A DNA stretch of 64,000 nt from Xylophilus sp. GW821-FHT01B05. Lineage in GTDB: Bacteria > Pseudomonadota > Gammaproteobacteria > Burkholderiales > Burkholderiaceae_C. Where the stretch lies: the NCBI GenBank assembly GCA_038961845.1, contig CP152408.1, forward strand, positions 1,364,001 through 1,428,000, read 5' to 3'. A model generated the notes under the pieces. It saw nothing but the letters and a program-made list of their open reading frames with translations. It was not told where the DNA came from and did no database searches. Positions 1 through 8,695 of the stretch are shown here, one piece after another; positions within the stretch are counted from its first letter, which is position 1; each line of letters begins with the position of its first letter. A program made the translations under genes and the position numbers.

Positions 1-191
1 GGCGCGAGACCGGGCTGCCCTTGGCGGCCTTCTCGGTGGTACAGACCGGCGATGCCAGCGAAGGCCTGCAGCGCCGTTGGCCCGAGATCACCAGCGGCGT
101 CGAACGCCACTATGGCTACGCCTTCCAATGGTTCGGGCTTTGCGCCCTCATCGCATTCCTCTATGTCTGGTTTCAACTTGTACGCACTTGA
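1..191 (+). CDS. SURF1 family cytochrome oxidase assembly protein (C-terminal fragment)
   Basis: The gene runs in from the left edge and ends at TGA 189-191, leaving about 62 codons. The visible part ends in an R-H-Y-G-Y-A-F-Q-W-F motif followed by one hydrophobic helix and a short basic tail. This is the typical SURF1 C-terminus, with its second transmembrane segment. SURF1 proteins are inner-membrane factors that help put heme a into cytochrome c oxidase subunit I. The next genes (SCO-like, ctaA, ctaB, SCO1) belong to the same assembly pathway, which supports the call. The N-terminus lies outside the window. Confidence 0.85.
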   Translation, partial: RETGLPLAAFSVVQTGDASEGLQRRWPEITSGVERHYGYAFQWFGLCALIAFLYVWFQLVRT

Positions 192-325
192 TGCACACCC
201 CCAGGCTTCGCACTTCGTGTCTTCGCCAACCCCCTTGCAGGGGGCACATCCTGCGGCCCGGCAAGGCCGGTTCTGCGGTGTTCTTGGTATGAGGCAGTGC
301 GTGTTTCATGCATTGGGGCTCTGAC

Positions 326-991
326 ATGGAAGACCAGCCACTGGGCCTCACAGTCCATTCAATGCCGCAGCCGGGCGATGCGCAGGCGCAGCGGCGCACG
401 GTGCATGGCCGCTGGAAGATGCTGGCGGTGATGCTGGTGTGTGCGGCGCCGGTGTTGGCGTCTTACTTCACCTTCTACGTGGTGCGGCCCGAGGGCGGGC
501 GCGCTTACGGCGAGCTGATCGAGGCGCAGCCGGAGTTGCCCGACGTGCCGGCTACCTTGCCCGACGGCCAGACGCAGAGCCTGACCGCGCTGCGCAAGCA
601 ATGGCTGCTGGTGAGCGTGGGCGGCGGCGCCTGCGAGGCCCGCTGCGAGCACAACCTCTACCTGCAGCGCCAACTGCGGGAAAGCCTGGGGCGTGAGAAA
701 GACCGCATGGACTGGGTCTGGCTGGTCGATGACGCGGCGCCAGTGCGCCCGGAATTGGCCCAGGGCATACGCCAGGCGACAACCCTGCGCGTGGACCGCG
801 CGGCGCTGGCGGCCTGGCTGGCGCCGGCCGAAGGCCGCACGCTGGAAGAACACCTGTACGTGGTCGACCCCATGGGCCGCTGGATGATGCGTTTCCCGGC
901 CGACATGGACGCCAAGGGCGCGGCCCGGGCCAAGCGCGACCTGGAGCGCCTGCTGCGCGCCTCTTCTTCCTGGGACGAAGCCGGCCGCTGA
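326..991 (+). CDS. Membrane-anchored SCO/thioredoxin-like protein of the cytochrome oxidase assembly operon
   Basis: This 221-aa protein has one transmembrane segment (about residues 32-52) and then a periplasmic domain of about 165 aa. The domain carries a C-x3-C pair (C103, C107, inside GACEARC) placed as in SCO copper chaperones, and a distal His at H176 before a V-V-D-P strand. Overall similarity to true SCO1 is weak. A genuine SCO1 lies 2.1 kb downstream, so this is a second, divergent member. It probably handles copper or the disulfide state of the oxidase CuA site (inference). An in-frame ATG at 308 would add six residues; 326 is preferred because of a weak purine stretch just upstream. 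It lies 24 bp before ctaA. Confidence 0.7.
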   Translation: MEDQPLGLTVHSMPQPGDAQAQRRTVHGRWKMLAVMLVCAAPVLASYFTFYVVRPEGGRAYGELIEAQPELPDVPATLPDGQTQSLTALRKQWLLVSVGGGACEARCEHNLYLQRQLRESLGREKDRMDWVWLVDDAAPVRPELAQGIRQATTLRVDRAALAAWLAPAEGRTLEEHLYVVDPMGRWMMRFPADMDAKGAARAKRDLERLLRASSSWDEAGR

Positions 992-1015
992 GCGCGCTGC
1001 CCACCTGTTTTCGCG

Positions 1016-2221
1016 ATGGAACATTCCTCTCTCTACGACCTCTCGCCCGCGCTGCAGCTGATGCTCACCGGGCTGTTGGTCGCGTCCGTGCCGCTGCTGT
1101 GGCTCTGGATGCGCCACCGGGGCGCCAGCACCTTGCGCCGGCTGCAGGCGCTGACCGTGCTCACGCTGTTTCTTACCTTCGACCTGGTGCTGTTTGGCGC
1201 CTTCACGCGGCTGACCGACTCCGGCCTGGGCTGCCCGGACTGGCCCGGCTGCTACGGCAGTGCCAGCCCGGTGGGCGCGCGCAGCCAGATCGCGGCAGCG
1301 CAAAGCGCCATGCCGACCGGCCCGGTCACGCACGGCAAGGCCTGGGTGGAGATGGTCCATCGCTACCTGGCCACCGGTGTCGGCGTGCTGATCCTGACCC
1401 TGACCCTTGCCACCTGGTGGCTGGCGCGCCAGCAACGCCGCCAGGACGGGCCTGCGCTGCCGGTGCACCCGGCGTGGCCGGCGGTGACCCTGGTCTGGGT
1501 CTGCATCCAGGGCGCGTTTGGCGCCTTTACCGTGACCTGGCGGCTGTTTCCGGCCATCGTGGTGCTGCATCTGGCGGGTGGCCTGATCCTGCTGGCGCTG
1601 CTGTGCGCCCAGGCGGTGCGCCATGCGCAGGCGCAGGGCGGCTATGGCCCGGTGGAGCTGCAGCGTGGCCTGCGGGCCGGCCTGGCCCTGACCTGCGCCA
1701 TGCTGGCGCTGCAGATCCTGCTGGGCGGCTGGGTCAGCACCAATTACGCGGTGCTGGTCTGCGCCGAGTTCCCGACCTGCCAGGGCAGTTGGTGGCCGTC
1801 CATGAACTTTGCCCAGGGCTTTGAGGTCTGGCGGCCACTGGGCCTGCTGCGCGATGGCAGCAACATCAGCTTTGCCGGCCTGACCGCGATCCACTATGCG
1901 CATCGCCTGTTTGCCTATGCGCTGTTTGTGGCACTGTGCCTGCTGGCCTGGCGGCTGTGGCGCGTGCCGGGGCTGGCGCGCGCGGCGCGCTGGCTGGCTG
2001 GCCTGGCGCTGTGGCAGTTTGCTACCGGCTTGTCCAACGTCGTGCTGGACTGGCCGCTGGTCGCCGCCGTGTCCCATACTGGCGGTGCCGCCGCCCTGGT
2101 GGTGGCGCTGACCTGGACCTATTTCTCCAGCCGCCCGGCTGTAGCGCGTGATCTGCGCGATACAGCCGGGCCCGCCCCGCGTGCGATCGCCGCGGGCTTC
2201 CCCGGATCTTCCCCACCATGA
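1016..2221 (+). CDS. ctaA: Heme A synthase (COX15/CtaA)
   Basis: CtaA oxidises the methyl group of heme O to give heme A for cytochrome c oxidase in the inner membrane. The 401-aa protein has about eight hydrophobic helices in two four-helix halves. Each half carries paired histidines (H115 and H185; H293/H296 and H354) and a cysteine pair in an external loop (C73/C79 and C249/C255), as in COX15. The loop motif [13 protein letters not shown] and the V-H-R-Y-L-A-T-G helix are diagnostic. Its stop codon overlaps the cyoE start in an ATGA, which implies translational coupling. The length is normal to slightly long for the family, with a short C-terminal tail. Confidence 0.96.
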   Translation: MEHSSLYDLSPALQLMLTGLLVASVPLLWLWMRHRGASTLRRLQALTVLTLFLTFDLVLFGAFTRLTDSGLGCPDWPGCYGSASPVGARSQIAAAQSAMPTGPVTHGKAWVEMVHRYLATGVGVLILTLTLATWWLARQQRRQDGPALPVHPAWPAVTLVWVCIQGAFGAFTVTWRLFPAIVVLHLAGGLILLALLCAQAVRHAQAQGGYGPVELQRGLRAGLALTCAMLALQILLGGWVSTNYAVLVCAEFPTCQGSWWPSMNFAQGFEVWRPLGLLRDGSNISFAGLTAIHYAHRLFAYALFVALCLLAWRLWRVPGLARAARWLAGLALWQFATGLSNVVLDWPLVAAVSHTGGAAALVVALTWTYFSSRPAVARDLRDTAGPAPRAIAAGFPGSSPP

Positions 2222-3114
2222 GCGCCGCTTCCTCTCTTGCCGCACCGTCGCGGTTTCAACAGTTCTACGCGCTGACCAAGCCGCGTGTGGTGCAGCTGAT
2301 CGTGTTCTGTGCCCTGATCGGCATGGTGCTGGCCGTGCCCGGCGTGCCGACCTGGGCTGACATCCGCCTGGCCGCAGTGGCCTGCGTTGGCATCTGGCTG
2401 GTGGCGGGGGCCGCCGCCGCCTTCAACTGCCTGGTGGAGAAAAGCATAGACGCCAAGATGCGCCGCACCGCCTGGCGCGCCACGGCGCGCGGTGAGCTGA
2501 GCGACCTGCAGGCGCTCAGCTTCTCTGCCACTTTGTGCGTGGCCGGCTCCTGGCTGCTGTATGCCTTCGTCAACCCGCTGACCATGTGGCTGACCTTTGC
2601 CACCTTTGTCGGCTATGCGGTGGTCTACACCGTCATCCTCAAGCCGCTGACGCCGCAGAACATCGTCATTGGCGGGGCGTCTGGCGCCATGCCGCCGGTG
2701 CTGGGCTGGGCCGCCATGACCGGCGACGTCGGGCCCGAGGCACTGATCCTGTTCCTGATCATCTTCCTGTGGACGCCACCGCACTTCTGGGCGCTGGCGC
2801 TGTACCGGGTCGAGGACTACCGCAAGTCCGGCCTGCCCATGCTGCCGGTGACCCACGGCAACGAGTTCACACGCCTGCAGGTGCTGCTCTACACCTTCAT
2901 CCTGTTCGCGGGCTGCCTGATGCCTTTCATCTACGGCATGAGTTCGTGGATTTACCTGGCGGCGGCCGTAGTGCTCAACGCCGGTTTTTGTGCCTATGCG
3001 TTCCGGCTCTGGCGCAATTACTCGGACGAGCTGGCGCGCCGTACCTTCCGTTTCTCGCTGATCCACCTGAGCCTGCTGTTCGCGGCGCTGCTGGTGGACC
3101 ACTATGTTTTCTAG
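2218..3114 (+). CDS. cyoE: Protoheme IX farnesyltransferase (heme O synthase)
   Basis: This membrane prenyltransferase adds a farnesyl group to heme B to make heme O, the substrate of CtaA encoded just upstream. The 298-aa length is normal for the family. The UbiA-family signature [15 protein letters not shown] (N70, D78, R82) is present, as are the conserved loop [15 protein letters not shown] and the W-T-P-P-H-F-W helix. About nine hydrophobic helices are visible. The start overlaps ctaA by 4 bp. Also called ctaB. Confidence 0.97.
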   Translation: MSAASSLAAPSRFQQFYALTKPRVVQLIVFCALIGMVLAVPGVPTWADIRLAAVACVGIWLVAGAAAAFNCLVEKSIDAKMRRTAWRATARGELSDLQALSFSATLCVAGSWLLYAFVNPLTMWLTFATFVGYAVVYTVILKPLTPQNIVIGGASGAMPPVLGWAAMTGDVGPEALILFLIIFLWTPPHFWALALYRVEDYRKSGLPMLPVTHGNEFTRLQVLLYTFILFAGCLMPFIYGMSSWIYLAAAVVLNAGFCAYAFRLWRNYSDELARRTFRFSLIHLSLLFAALLVDHYVF

Positions 3115-3124
3115 GAGCTTTGCC

Positions 3125-3721
3125 GTGCTGCCTACCCGCCGACTTGTGCTGATTTCTGCTGCCGCCGCAGCGCTGGCCGCCTGTTCCAAATCCGCACCTG
3201 GCCCGAGCTTCCATGCGGTGGACGTCACCGGCGCCGACTACGCCCGCGACTTCTCCCTGGCCGACCAGTTCGGCAAGACCCGCACCATGGCTGATTTCAA
3301 GGGCAAGGTGGTGGTCGCGTTCTTTGGCTTCACCCAGTGCCCGGACGTGTGCCCGACCACCATGGCCGAGCTGGCCGAGGTCAAGCGCCAATTGGGCGCC
3401 GACGGCGACCGCCTGCAGGCCGTCTTCATCAGCGTCGACCCGGAGCGCGACACGCCCGAGGTGCTGAAGGCCTACATGGAGAACTTCGACCCGAGCTTCA
3501 TCGCGCTGCGCCCCACGCCCGATCAGTTGCCCGTGGTCGCCAAGGACTACAAGGTCTACTACAAGAAGGTCGAGGGCAAGGAGCCGGGCAGCTACTCGAT
3601 GGACCATTCCGCCGGCAGCTACCTGTACGACCCGCAGGGCCGGCTGCGTCTCTACAGCCGCTACGGCAGCCCCAGCACCGAGCTGATGGCCGACATCAAG
3701 GCCTTGTTGGCTGTGGCTTGA
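3125..3721 (+). CDS. SCO1/SenC family copper chaperone lipoprotein
   Basis: SCO1 delivers copper to the CuA site of cytochrome c oxidase. The 198-aa protein starts with a lipoprotein signal (lipobox L-A-A-C, lipidated C20). The copper ligands are all present: C72 and C76 in TQCPDVCP, and H161 in M-D-H-S-A-G. I chose GTG 3125 because AGGAG sits at 3113-3117, 7 bp upstream. An upstream ATG at 3104 would overlap cyoE by 11 bp and add seven residues. It is the last gene of the oxidase assembly operon. Its TGA runs straight into an AT-rich hairpin repeat that probably ends transcription. Confidence 0.93.
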   Translation: MLPTRRLVLISAAAAALAACSKSAPGPSFHAVDVTGADYARDFSLADQFGKTRTMADFKGKVVVAFFGFTQCPDVCPTTMAELAEVKRQLGADGDRLQAVFISVDPERDTPEVLKAYMENFDPSFIALRPTPDQLPVVAKDYKVYYKKVEGKEPGSYSMDHSAGSYLYDPQGRLRLYSRYGSPSTELMADIKALLAVA

Positions 3722-3788
3722 TTGCTATTTAAATAATAGCTATAAGCCTAGTCCCCGCCTGGGCTAGAGGCATATTTCTTTAAAAATT
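3720..3788. repeat. AT-rich hairpin repeat, copy A (probable bidirectional terminator)
   Basis: The element starts within the SCO1 stop codon and reads ATTGCTATTTAAATAATAGC, then a stem AGCCTAG/CTGGGCT, then a T-rich stretch. It fills the gap between the convergent SCO1 and TctC genes. Related copies lie at 8700, 21448, 28021 and 59454, with a core at 63062. The shared layout is a palindromic AT block (GCTAT...ATAGCTATA), then a GC stem AGCCYAG/CTGGGCT, then AGGCATTTTT. The position and T-run fit an intrinsic terminator. Confidence 0.75.
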
Positions 3789-3790
3789 GC

Positions 3791-4786
3791 CTATTCGTTC
3801 TTGATGCCGCGCAGCTGGATGATGCCGCCCAGCACCACCGCATCGGACTTGATGCGGTTGGCCAGGCCTTCGGGCGAAGTCCCCACCGCCTGCCAGCCCT
3901 GCTGGGCCAGCTTGGCGCGGATCTCGGGCGAGCGGGTGATCTCCACCAGCAGCGTCGACAGCCGGGCCACGATGGGCGCGGGCATCGAGGTGGGGGCGGC
4001 CACGGCGTTCCACATCTCCAGGTTGAAGTTCTGCACGCCGGCTTCCGACAGGCTCGGGATCTCGGGCACCAGCGGACTGCGGCTGGTCGAGGTGATGCCG
4101 ATGGCGCGCAGCTTGCCGGCCTTGGCCTGCGCCGACGCCAGCGCCGGCGGCAGCATGGAGATCTGCAGCTCGCCCGCGATCATGGCGTTGGCCACCTGCG
4201 GGTAGCCGGGGTAGGGCACGTGCATCGGATCGATGCCGCTGCGGCTCTTGAGCAATTCCATGCCCAGATGGCCCACCGTGCCCACGCCGGGCGAGCCGTA
4301 GCTCCACTTGTCGCCGGCGCTGCGGGCGGCGGCGAAGAAGGCACGCGCGTCGGCGCCGGGCGCGTTCAGTGGCGCGGTCAGCACCAGCGGCGACACGCCG
4401 ATCAGGCTGATCGGCGCGAAGTCCTTCAGCGGGTCGTACGGCAGCCGCGGGTTGAGCAGCTTGGACACCGTCATGTTGCCGTTGATCATCAGCCCGATGG
4501 TGTGGTCGTCATTGGCCTTGGCCACGTAGTCGGCGGCGATGTTGCCGCCCGCGCCCACCTTGTTCTCGACGATCACCGGCTGGCCCAGCGCCTTGGACAG
4601 CGGCTCGGCCAGCGTGCGTGCGGTGGTGTCGGGGGAGGAGCCACCGGGGAAGCCGACGATGATGCGCAGCGGCTTGGTCGGCCAGTGCGCCGGCATCGGG
4701 TGGGCGGGCGCCTGGGCCAGGGCGGTGCCGGCAAGGCTCAGCAAAGCCGCGGACAGCAGGGCGCGGCGGGGGGCTGATGGCAGCAT
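3791..4786 (-). CDS. Tripartite tricarboxylate transporter (Bug/TctC) family substrate-binding receptor
   Basis: This 331-aa periplasmic binding protein has a signal peptide (M-L-P-S-A-P-R-R..., cleaved after A-L-A-Q). It shows the Bug-family signatures: W-P-T-K-P-L-R-I-I-V-G-F-P-G-G near the N-terminus, N-K-x-G-A-G-G-N-I-A, and Y-D-P-L-K-D-F-A-P-I. The family binds carboxylates, amides or aromatics and is greatly expanded in Burkholderiales. The ligand cannot be predicted here. No TctA/TctB membrane genes are adjacent, so it is an orphan receptor. An upstream in-frame ATG at 4828 exists; 4786 is preferred because GGAG precedes it and the signal peptide then starts correctly. Confidence 0.92.
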   Translation of the reverse strand: MLPSAPRRALLSAALLSLAGTALAQAPAHPMPAHWPTKPLRIIVGFPGGSSPDTTARTLAEPLSKALGQPVIVENKVGAGGNIAADYVAKANDDHTIGLMINGNMTVSKLLNPRLPYDPLKDFAPISLIGVSPLVLTAPLNAPGADARAFFAAARSAGDKWSYGSPGVGTVGHLGMELLKSRSGIDPMHVPYPGYPQVANAMIAGELQISMLPPALASAQAKAGKLRAIGITSTSRSPLVPEIPSLSEAGVQNFNLEMWNAVAAPTSMPAPIVARLSTLLVEITRSPEIRAKLAQQGWQAVGTSPEGLANRIKSDAVVLGGIIQLRGIKNE

Positions 4787-4858
4787 GGGGAGTGTCTCCA
4801 GAGCGCAAAACCCGGGAGTTTGCACCATCCCCCGCCGTGGGCAGGGAATGGGCGGGCG

Positions 4859-5797
4859 TCAGGCGTATTCGGCCAGCGCCTTCTTCATCTTCTTCATGGC
4901 GGCCGATTCGATCTGGCGGATGCGCTCGGCGCTCACGCTGTACTCGGCTGCCAGCTCGTGCAGCGTCATGCCGCCCGAGCCGTCGTCGTTCACCTTGAGC
5001 CAGCGCTCTTCCACGATGCGGCGGCTGCGGTCGTCCAGCGTGTTCAGCGCCGTGGCGATGCCGTCGGTGGCCAGCACGTCGCGCTGGCGTGATTCGAGCA
5101 TGGCCGTGGGCTCATGCGCGGCGTCGGCTAGGTAGGCGATCGGGCCAAAGGCCTGCTCGCCGTCGTCCGAAGGCGACGGGTCCAGCAGCACGTCGCCGCC
5201 GGACATGCGCGTTTCCATCTCCATGACTTCTTCGCGCTTGACGTTCAGGCGCTCGGCGACCAGGTCGATCTCGCGCTCGCTCAGGGTGTCGCGCGGCGTG
5301 GCCGTGTCGCTCAAGCCGGCTTCGGACTTGAAACCTTGCTTCATCGAGCGCAGGTTGAAGAACAGCTTGCGCTGCGACTTGGTGGTCGCCACCTTCACCA
5401 TGCGCCAGTTCTTCAGGATGTACTCGTGGATCTCGGCCTTGATCCAGTGCATGGCGTAGCTCACCAGGCGCACGCCCTGGTCCGGGTCAAAGCGCTTGAC
5501 CGCCTTCATCAGGCCGATGTTGCCTTCCTGGATCAGGTCGCCCTGCGGCAGGCCATAGCCCATGTACTGGCGGGAAATGGAGACGACCAGGCGCAGGTGC
5601 GACAACACCATGCGCCCGGCGGAGTCCAGGTCGTTGTCGTCGCGCAGCTTGCGGGCGTAGCGCTGCTCTTCCTCGAGGGTGAGCAGCGGAATGCGATTGA
5701 TGGCGGAAATGTAGGCGTCGAGGTTACCCAGCGGGGGCACCAGCGACCACGGATTGGCGGTCGCAACGGCGGTGGCATTTCCAGTTTGAATACTCAT
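4859..5797 (-). CDS. rpoH: RNA polymerase heat-shock sigma factor sigma-32
   Basis: RpoH directs RNA polymerase to heat-shock promoters. The 312-aa protein has sigma region 2 (about residues 75-145), containing DLIQEGNIGLMKAVKRFDP and the -10 recognition helix W-I-K-A-E-I-H-E-Y-I. The RpoH box just after it reads Q-R-K-L-F-F-N-L-R. Region 4 with an E-R-I-R-Q-I-E helix is at the C-terminus. The promoter carries a perfect CIRCE operator (see 5830), so transcription should be repressed by HrcA. The Shine-Dalgarno sequence AAAGGA precedes the ATG. It lies downstream of ftsY on the same strand, with a 151-bp gap. Confidence 0.97.
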   Translation of the reverse strand: MSIQTGNATAVATANPWSLVPPLGNLDAYISAINRIPLLTLEEEQRYARKLRDDNDLDSAGRMVLSHLRLVVSISRQYMGYGLPQGDLIQEGNIGLMKAVKRFDPDQGVRLVSYAMHWIKAEIHEYILKNWRMVKVATTKSQRKLFFNLRSMKQGFKSEAGLSDTATPRDTLSEREIDLVAERLNVKREEVMEMETRMSGGDVLLDPSPSDDGEQAFGPIAYLADAAHEPTAMLESRQRDVLATDGIATALNTLDDRSRRIVEERWLKVNDDGSGGMTLHELAAEYSVSAERIRQIESAAMKKMKKALAEYA

Positions 5798-5829
5798 ACC
5801 AGAAGTCCTTTTCTCATAGACGGTTCATA

Positions 5830-5856
5830 TTAGCACTCGATTGGATTGAGTGCTAA
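5830..5856. promoter_or_regulatory. CIRCE operator (HrcA-binding inverted repeat) at the rpoH promoter
   Basis: The sequence is TTAGCACTC-N9-GAGTGCTAA, identical to the CIRCE consensus in both arms and spacer length. It lies 33 bp upstream of the rpoH start. It overlaps a plausible sigma-70 promoter on the minus strand: TTAGCA, an 18-bp spacer, then TAATAT at 5827-5832. HrcA bound here would block RNA polymerase directly. CIRCE normally controls groESL and dnaKJ. Its use on rpoH links the HrcA and sigma-32 regulons. Confidence 0.95.
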
Positions 5857-5948
5857 GTTACAAGTTCCCCTCTATTCCTATCGTGCCGATAGCTTTTGCC
5901 CTGCCGCTGTCCCTTATGTAAAGCGCCGGTCAAAGCCGTTGCGGCGGG

Positions 5949-7172
5949 TTAGGCCAGCAGTGCCTGGGCAAATTCGCGGGCGCTGAAGGTTTCCAGGTCT
6001 TCCAGCTTCTCGCCCACGCCTATGAAATAGACCGGTATCGGCCGTTCCTGGGCGATGGCGGCCAGCACGCCGCCCTTGGCCGTGCCGTCCAGCTTGGTGA
6101 CGATCAGCCCGGTCAGGCCCAGTGCGTCGTCAAAAGACCGCACTTGCGCCAGGGCGTTCTGGCCGGTGTTGCCGTCTATCACCAGCAGCACTTCGTGCGG
6201 GGCGGTGCCGTCGGCCTTTTGCACCACGCGCTTGATCTTCTTCAGCTCTTCCATCAGGTGCAGCTGCGTCGGCAGGCGCCCGGCGGTATCCACCAGCACC
6301 ACGTCCTTGCCGCGTGCCTTGCCGGCCGTTACCGCGTCAAAGCTGACGGCGGCTGGGTCGCCGCCCTGCTGGCCGATGATTTCGACCAGGTTGCGGTCAG
6401 CCCACACGCCCAACTGCTCGCGCGCCGCGGCGCGGAAGGTGTCGGCGGCGGCCAGCAGCACGCTGGCGCCTTCCTGGGCCAGGTGTTTGGTGAGCTTGCC
6501 GATCGAGGTGGTCTTGCCGGCGCCATTCACGCCCGCCACCATGATCACGGTCGGCGTGTACTGGCCGATCACCAGCGGCTTCTCCAGCGGCGCCAGCAGG
6601 GCGGCAATGGCATCGGCCAGCAGCGCCTTGACGGCGGCCGGCTCGGTGGCCTTGGCTTCTTTTACGCGCCGCTTCAGGTCGGTCAGCAGGTGCTGCGTGG
6701 CCTTGACGCCGGTGTCGGCCATCAGCAGGGCGTCTTCCAGCTCTTCATAGAGCGCGTCGTCGATCTTGGTGCCGGTGAAGACGGTGGTGATGCTGCTGCC
6801 GGTCTTGCGCAGCCCGGCCTTCAGGCGATCGAGCCAGGGGCGGCGCTCGGCTGCGACCGGGGCGGGTGGTGGCAATGGAGCAGGCACGGGAACGGGCGCT
6901 GGCGCTGGTGCGGGTGGCACAGGCGGTGCGGGCGCCGGTACGACCGGTGCAGGGGGCTCAGGCGCAGGGGCCGGAGCCGGCCCGGCGCCAAACTGGTTCT
7001 TCAGCCACGACAGGGCCGACCCGGTAGCGGCAGGCGCCGGAGCAGGTGGCGGTGGCGGAGGAGGGGGCGGCTCAACCGCCGGTGCAGCGGGCGGGCTGGG
7101 CAAAGGGGCCGGCGCGGGCTGCGGCGGGACTTCGGGCGGGGTGGCTGCTTTTTTCTTGAAGAAACTGAACAT
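5949..7172 (-). CDS. ftsY: Signal recognition particle receptor FtsY
   Basis: FtsY is the SRP receptor GTPase that docks nascent membrane-protein ribosomes to the translocon. The 407-aa protein has an N-terminal extension (about residues 12-107) made almost wholly of Pro, Ala and Val, with a run of nine prolines. The helical N domain and the G domain follow. Visible GTPase motifs are the P-loop GVNGAGKT (214-221), DTAGR and T-K-L-D-G-T-A-K-G-G. The Pro/Ala arm takes the place of the acidic A domain of the E. coli protein. The gene is divergent from the M16 peptidase gene, with 29 bp between the two start codons. Confidence 0.97.
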   Translation of the reverse strand: MFSFFKKKAATPPEVPPQPAPAPLPSPPAAPAVEPPPPPPPPPAPAPAATGSALSWLKNQFGAGPAPAPAPEPPAPVVPAPAPPVPPAPAPAPVPVPAPLPPPAPVAAERRPWLDRLKAGLRKTGSSITTVFTGTKIDDALYEELEDALLMADTGVKATQHLLTDLKRRVKEAKATEPAAVKALLADAIAALLAPLEKPLVIGQYTPTVIMVAGVNGAGKTTSIGKLTKHLAQEGASVLLAAADTFRAAAREQLGVWADRNLVEIIGQQGGDPAAVSFDAVTAGKARGKDVVLVDTAGRLPTQLHLMEELKKIKRVVQKADGTAPHEVLLVIDGNTGQNALAQVRSFDDALGLTGLIVTKLDGTAKGGVLAAIAQERPIPVYFIGVGEKLEDLETFSAREFAQALLA

Positions 7173-7201
7173 TGGAGGCGTTCTTAGAATCGCACCATTC
7201 T

Positions 7202-8680
7202 ATGAAACGATCCATACCCCCATTGGGCCTGCTGCTGGGCTTGCTCGGTGCCTTTGGCGCCGCAGCCCAGCCATCGCAGGCCGGCGATCCCGCCCCAACG
7301 CCCGGGTCTACTGTGTTGCCAGGGCAGCCGCCGGCCAGCGCAAGCGCCGAAGCCGTGCAGCAGTTCACCCTGGCCAATGGCATGACGGTGATCATCAAGC
7401 CGGACCGCCGCGCGCCCACGGCCGTGCAGATGGTCTGGGTCCGGGTGGGCTCGATGGATGAGGTCGACGGCACCTCGGGCGTCGCCCACATGCTGGAGCA
7501 CATGATGTTCAAGGGCACGCCGACCGTGCCCGCGGGCGAATTTTCACGTCGCGTGGCGGCCCTGGGCGGGCGCGAGAACGCCTTCACCACGCGCGACTAC
7601 ACCGGCTACTACCAGCAGATCCCGGCCAACCGGCTGCAAGAGGTGATGAAGCTCGAATCCGACCGCTTTGCCCACAACCAGTGGGCCGACGGCGAATTCA
7701 CCAAAGAGCGCCAGGTGGTGACCGAAGAGCGCCGCATGCGCACCGAAGACAACCCGCGCGCCCAACTGGGCGAGGTGCTCAACGCCCAGGTCTGGCTGGC
7801 CTCGCCCTACCGCCGGCCGGTGATCGGCTGGATGAGCGACATCGCCGCCTACACCGCTGACGATGTGCGCGCCTTCCACCAGCGCTGGTACGTGCCGGCC
7901 AACGCGGCGCTGGTGGTGGCGGGCGATGTGGATGTGTCCCAGGTCCGCCGCTGGGCCGAGGCCACCTACGGCCGTATCCCCGCGCGTGCCGTGCCGGCGC
8001 GCAAGCCGCAGATCGAGCCGGCGCAGGTTGGCATCCGCCGCGTCGACTTCAAGGCGCCGGCCGAGCAAGCCTATGTGGCACTGAACTTCAAGGTGCCGGG
8101 GCTGGAGTCGCTTGCGGCTGGCGCGCCGCAGGCCGACGACGCGCTGGCGCTGACCGTGCTGTCGGCCGTGCTCGACGGCTACAGCGGCGCCCGCCTGGGC
8201 CGCGCCTTGACGCAGGGCCCGGATCGCGTGGCCGACAGCGTTGGCGCCTACCACTCGCTGGTGGCGCGCGGCCCCAAGAGCTTCATGCTGTACGGCGTGC
8301 CGGCGCAGGGCCGTACCGCGGCGCAGGTAGAGGCCGCACTGCGCGCCGAGGTGGCCAAGGTGGCGGCCGAGGGCGTGAGCGAAGCCGAGCTGCGCCGCGT
8401 CAAGACCCAATGGGTGGCGGGCGAGGTGTTCAAGCGCGACTCGGTGTTCGAGCAGGCCAACGAGCTGGGCTCCAACTGGATCATGGGCTTGCCGATCGAT
8501 GCCGACGAGCAGGTCATTGCGCGCCTGGAAAAGGTCACGGCCCAGCAGGTGCAGGCCGTGGCGCAACGCTATTTCGGCGACGACCAGCTCACCGTCGGCA
8601 CGCTGCTGCCGCAGCCGGTCGATCCCTCCAAACCGCGCCGCCCGGCGCAGGCCGACGCCCCTGGCGGTGCGGTGCACTGA
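7202..8680 (+). CDS. M16 family zinc metallopeptidase (catalytic subunit)
   Basis: This 492-aa exported pitrilysin-type peptidase has a signal peptide ending near A-A-A-Q. The inverted zinc motif HxxEH is present (H96, E99, H100 in HMLEH), and the third ligand E176 lies exactly 76 residues further on. Two M16 lobes follow. The next gene encodes a partner lacking the zinc site, so the pair should form a heterodimer like other two-subunit M16 proteases. ATG 7202 is chosen because the signal peptide begins there. A TTG at 7172 would add ten residues. The substrate is unknown, perhaps periplasmic peptides. Confidence 0.93.
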   Translation: MKRSIPPLGLLLGLLGAFGAAAQPSQAGDPAPTPGSTVLPGQPPASASAEAVQQFTLANGMTVIIKPDRRAPTAVQMVWVRVGSMDEVDGTSGVAHMLEHMMFKGTPTVPAGEFSRRVAALGGRENAFTTRDYTGYYQQIPANRLQEVMKLESDRFAHNQWADGEFTKERQVVTEERRMRTEDNPRAQLGEVLNAQVWLASPYRRPVIGWMSDIAAYTADDVRAFHQRWYVPANAALVVAGDVDVSQVRRWAEATYGRIPARAVPARKPQIEPAQVGIRRVDFKAPAEQAYVALNFKVPGLESLAAGAPQADDALALTVLSAVLDGYSGARLGRALTQGPDRVADSVGAYHSLVARGPKSFMLYGVPAQGRTAAQVEAALRAEVAKVAAEGVSEAELRRVKTQWVAGEVFKRDSVFEQANELGSNWIMGLPIDADEQVIARLEKVTAQQVQAVAQRYFGDDQLTVGTLLPQPVDPSKPRRPAQADAPGGAVH

Positions 8681-8695
8681 GCGAAAGCCTGTTCC

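Noticed and set aside
359..2245. A 628-codon open frame opposite the SCO-like and ctaA genes
   Set aside because: It is a high-GC shadow: rich in Arg, Gln, His and Ala, with no domain, and fully opposite well-supported genes.
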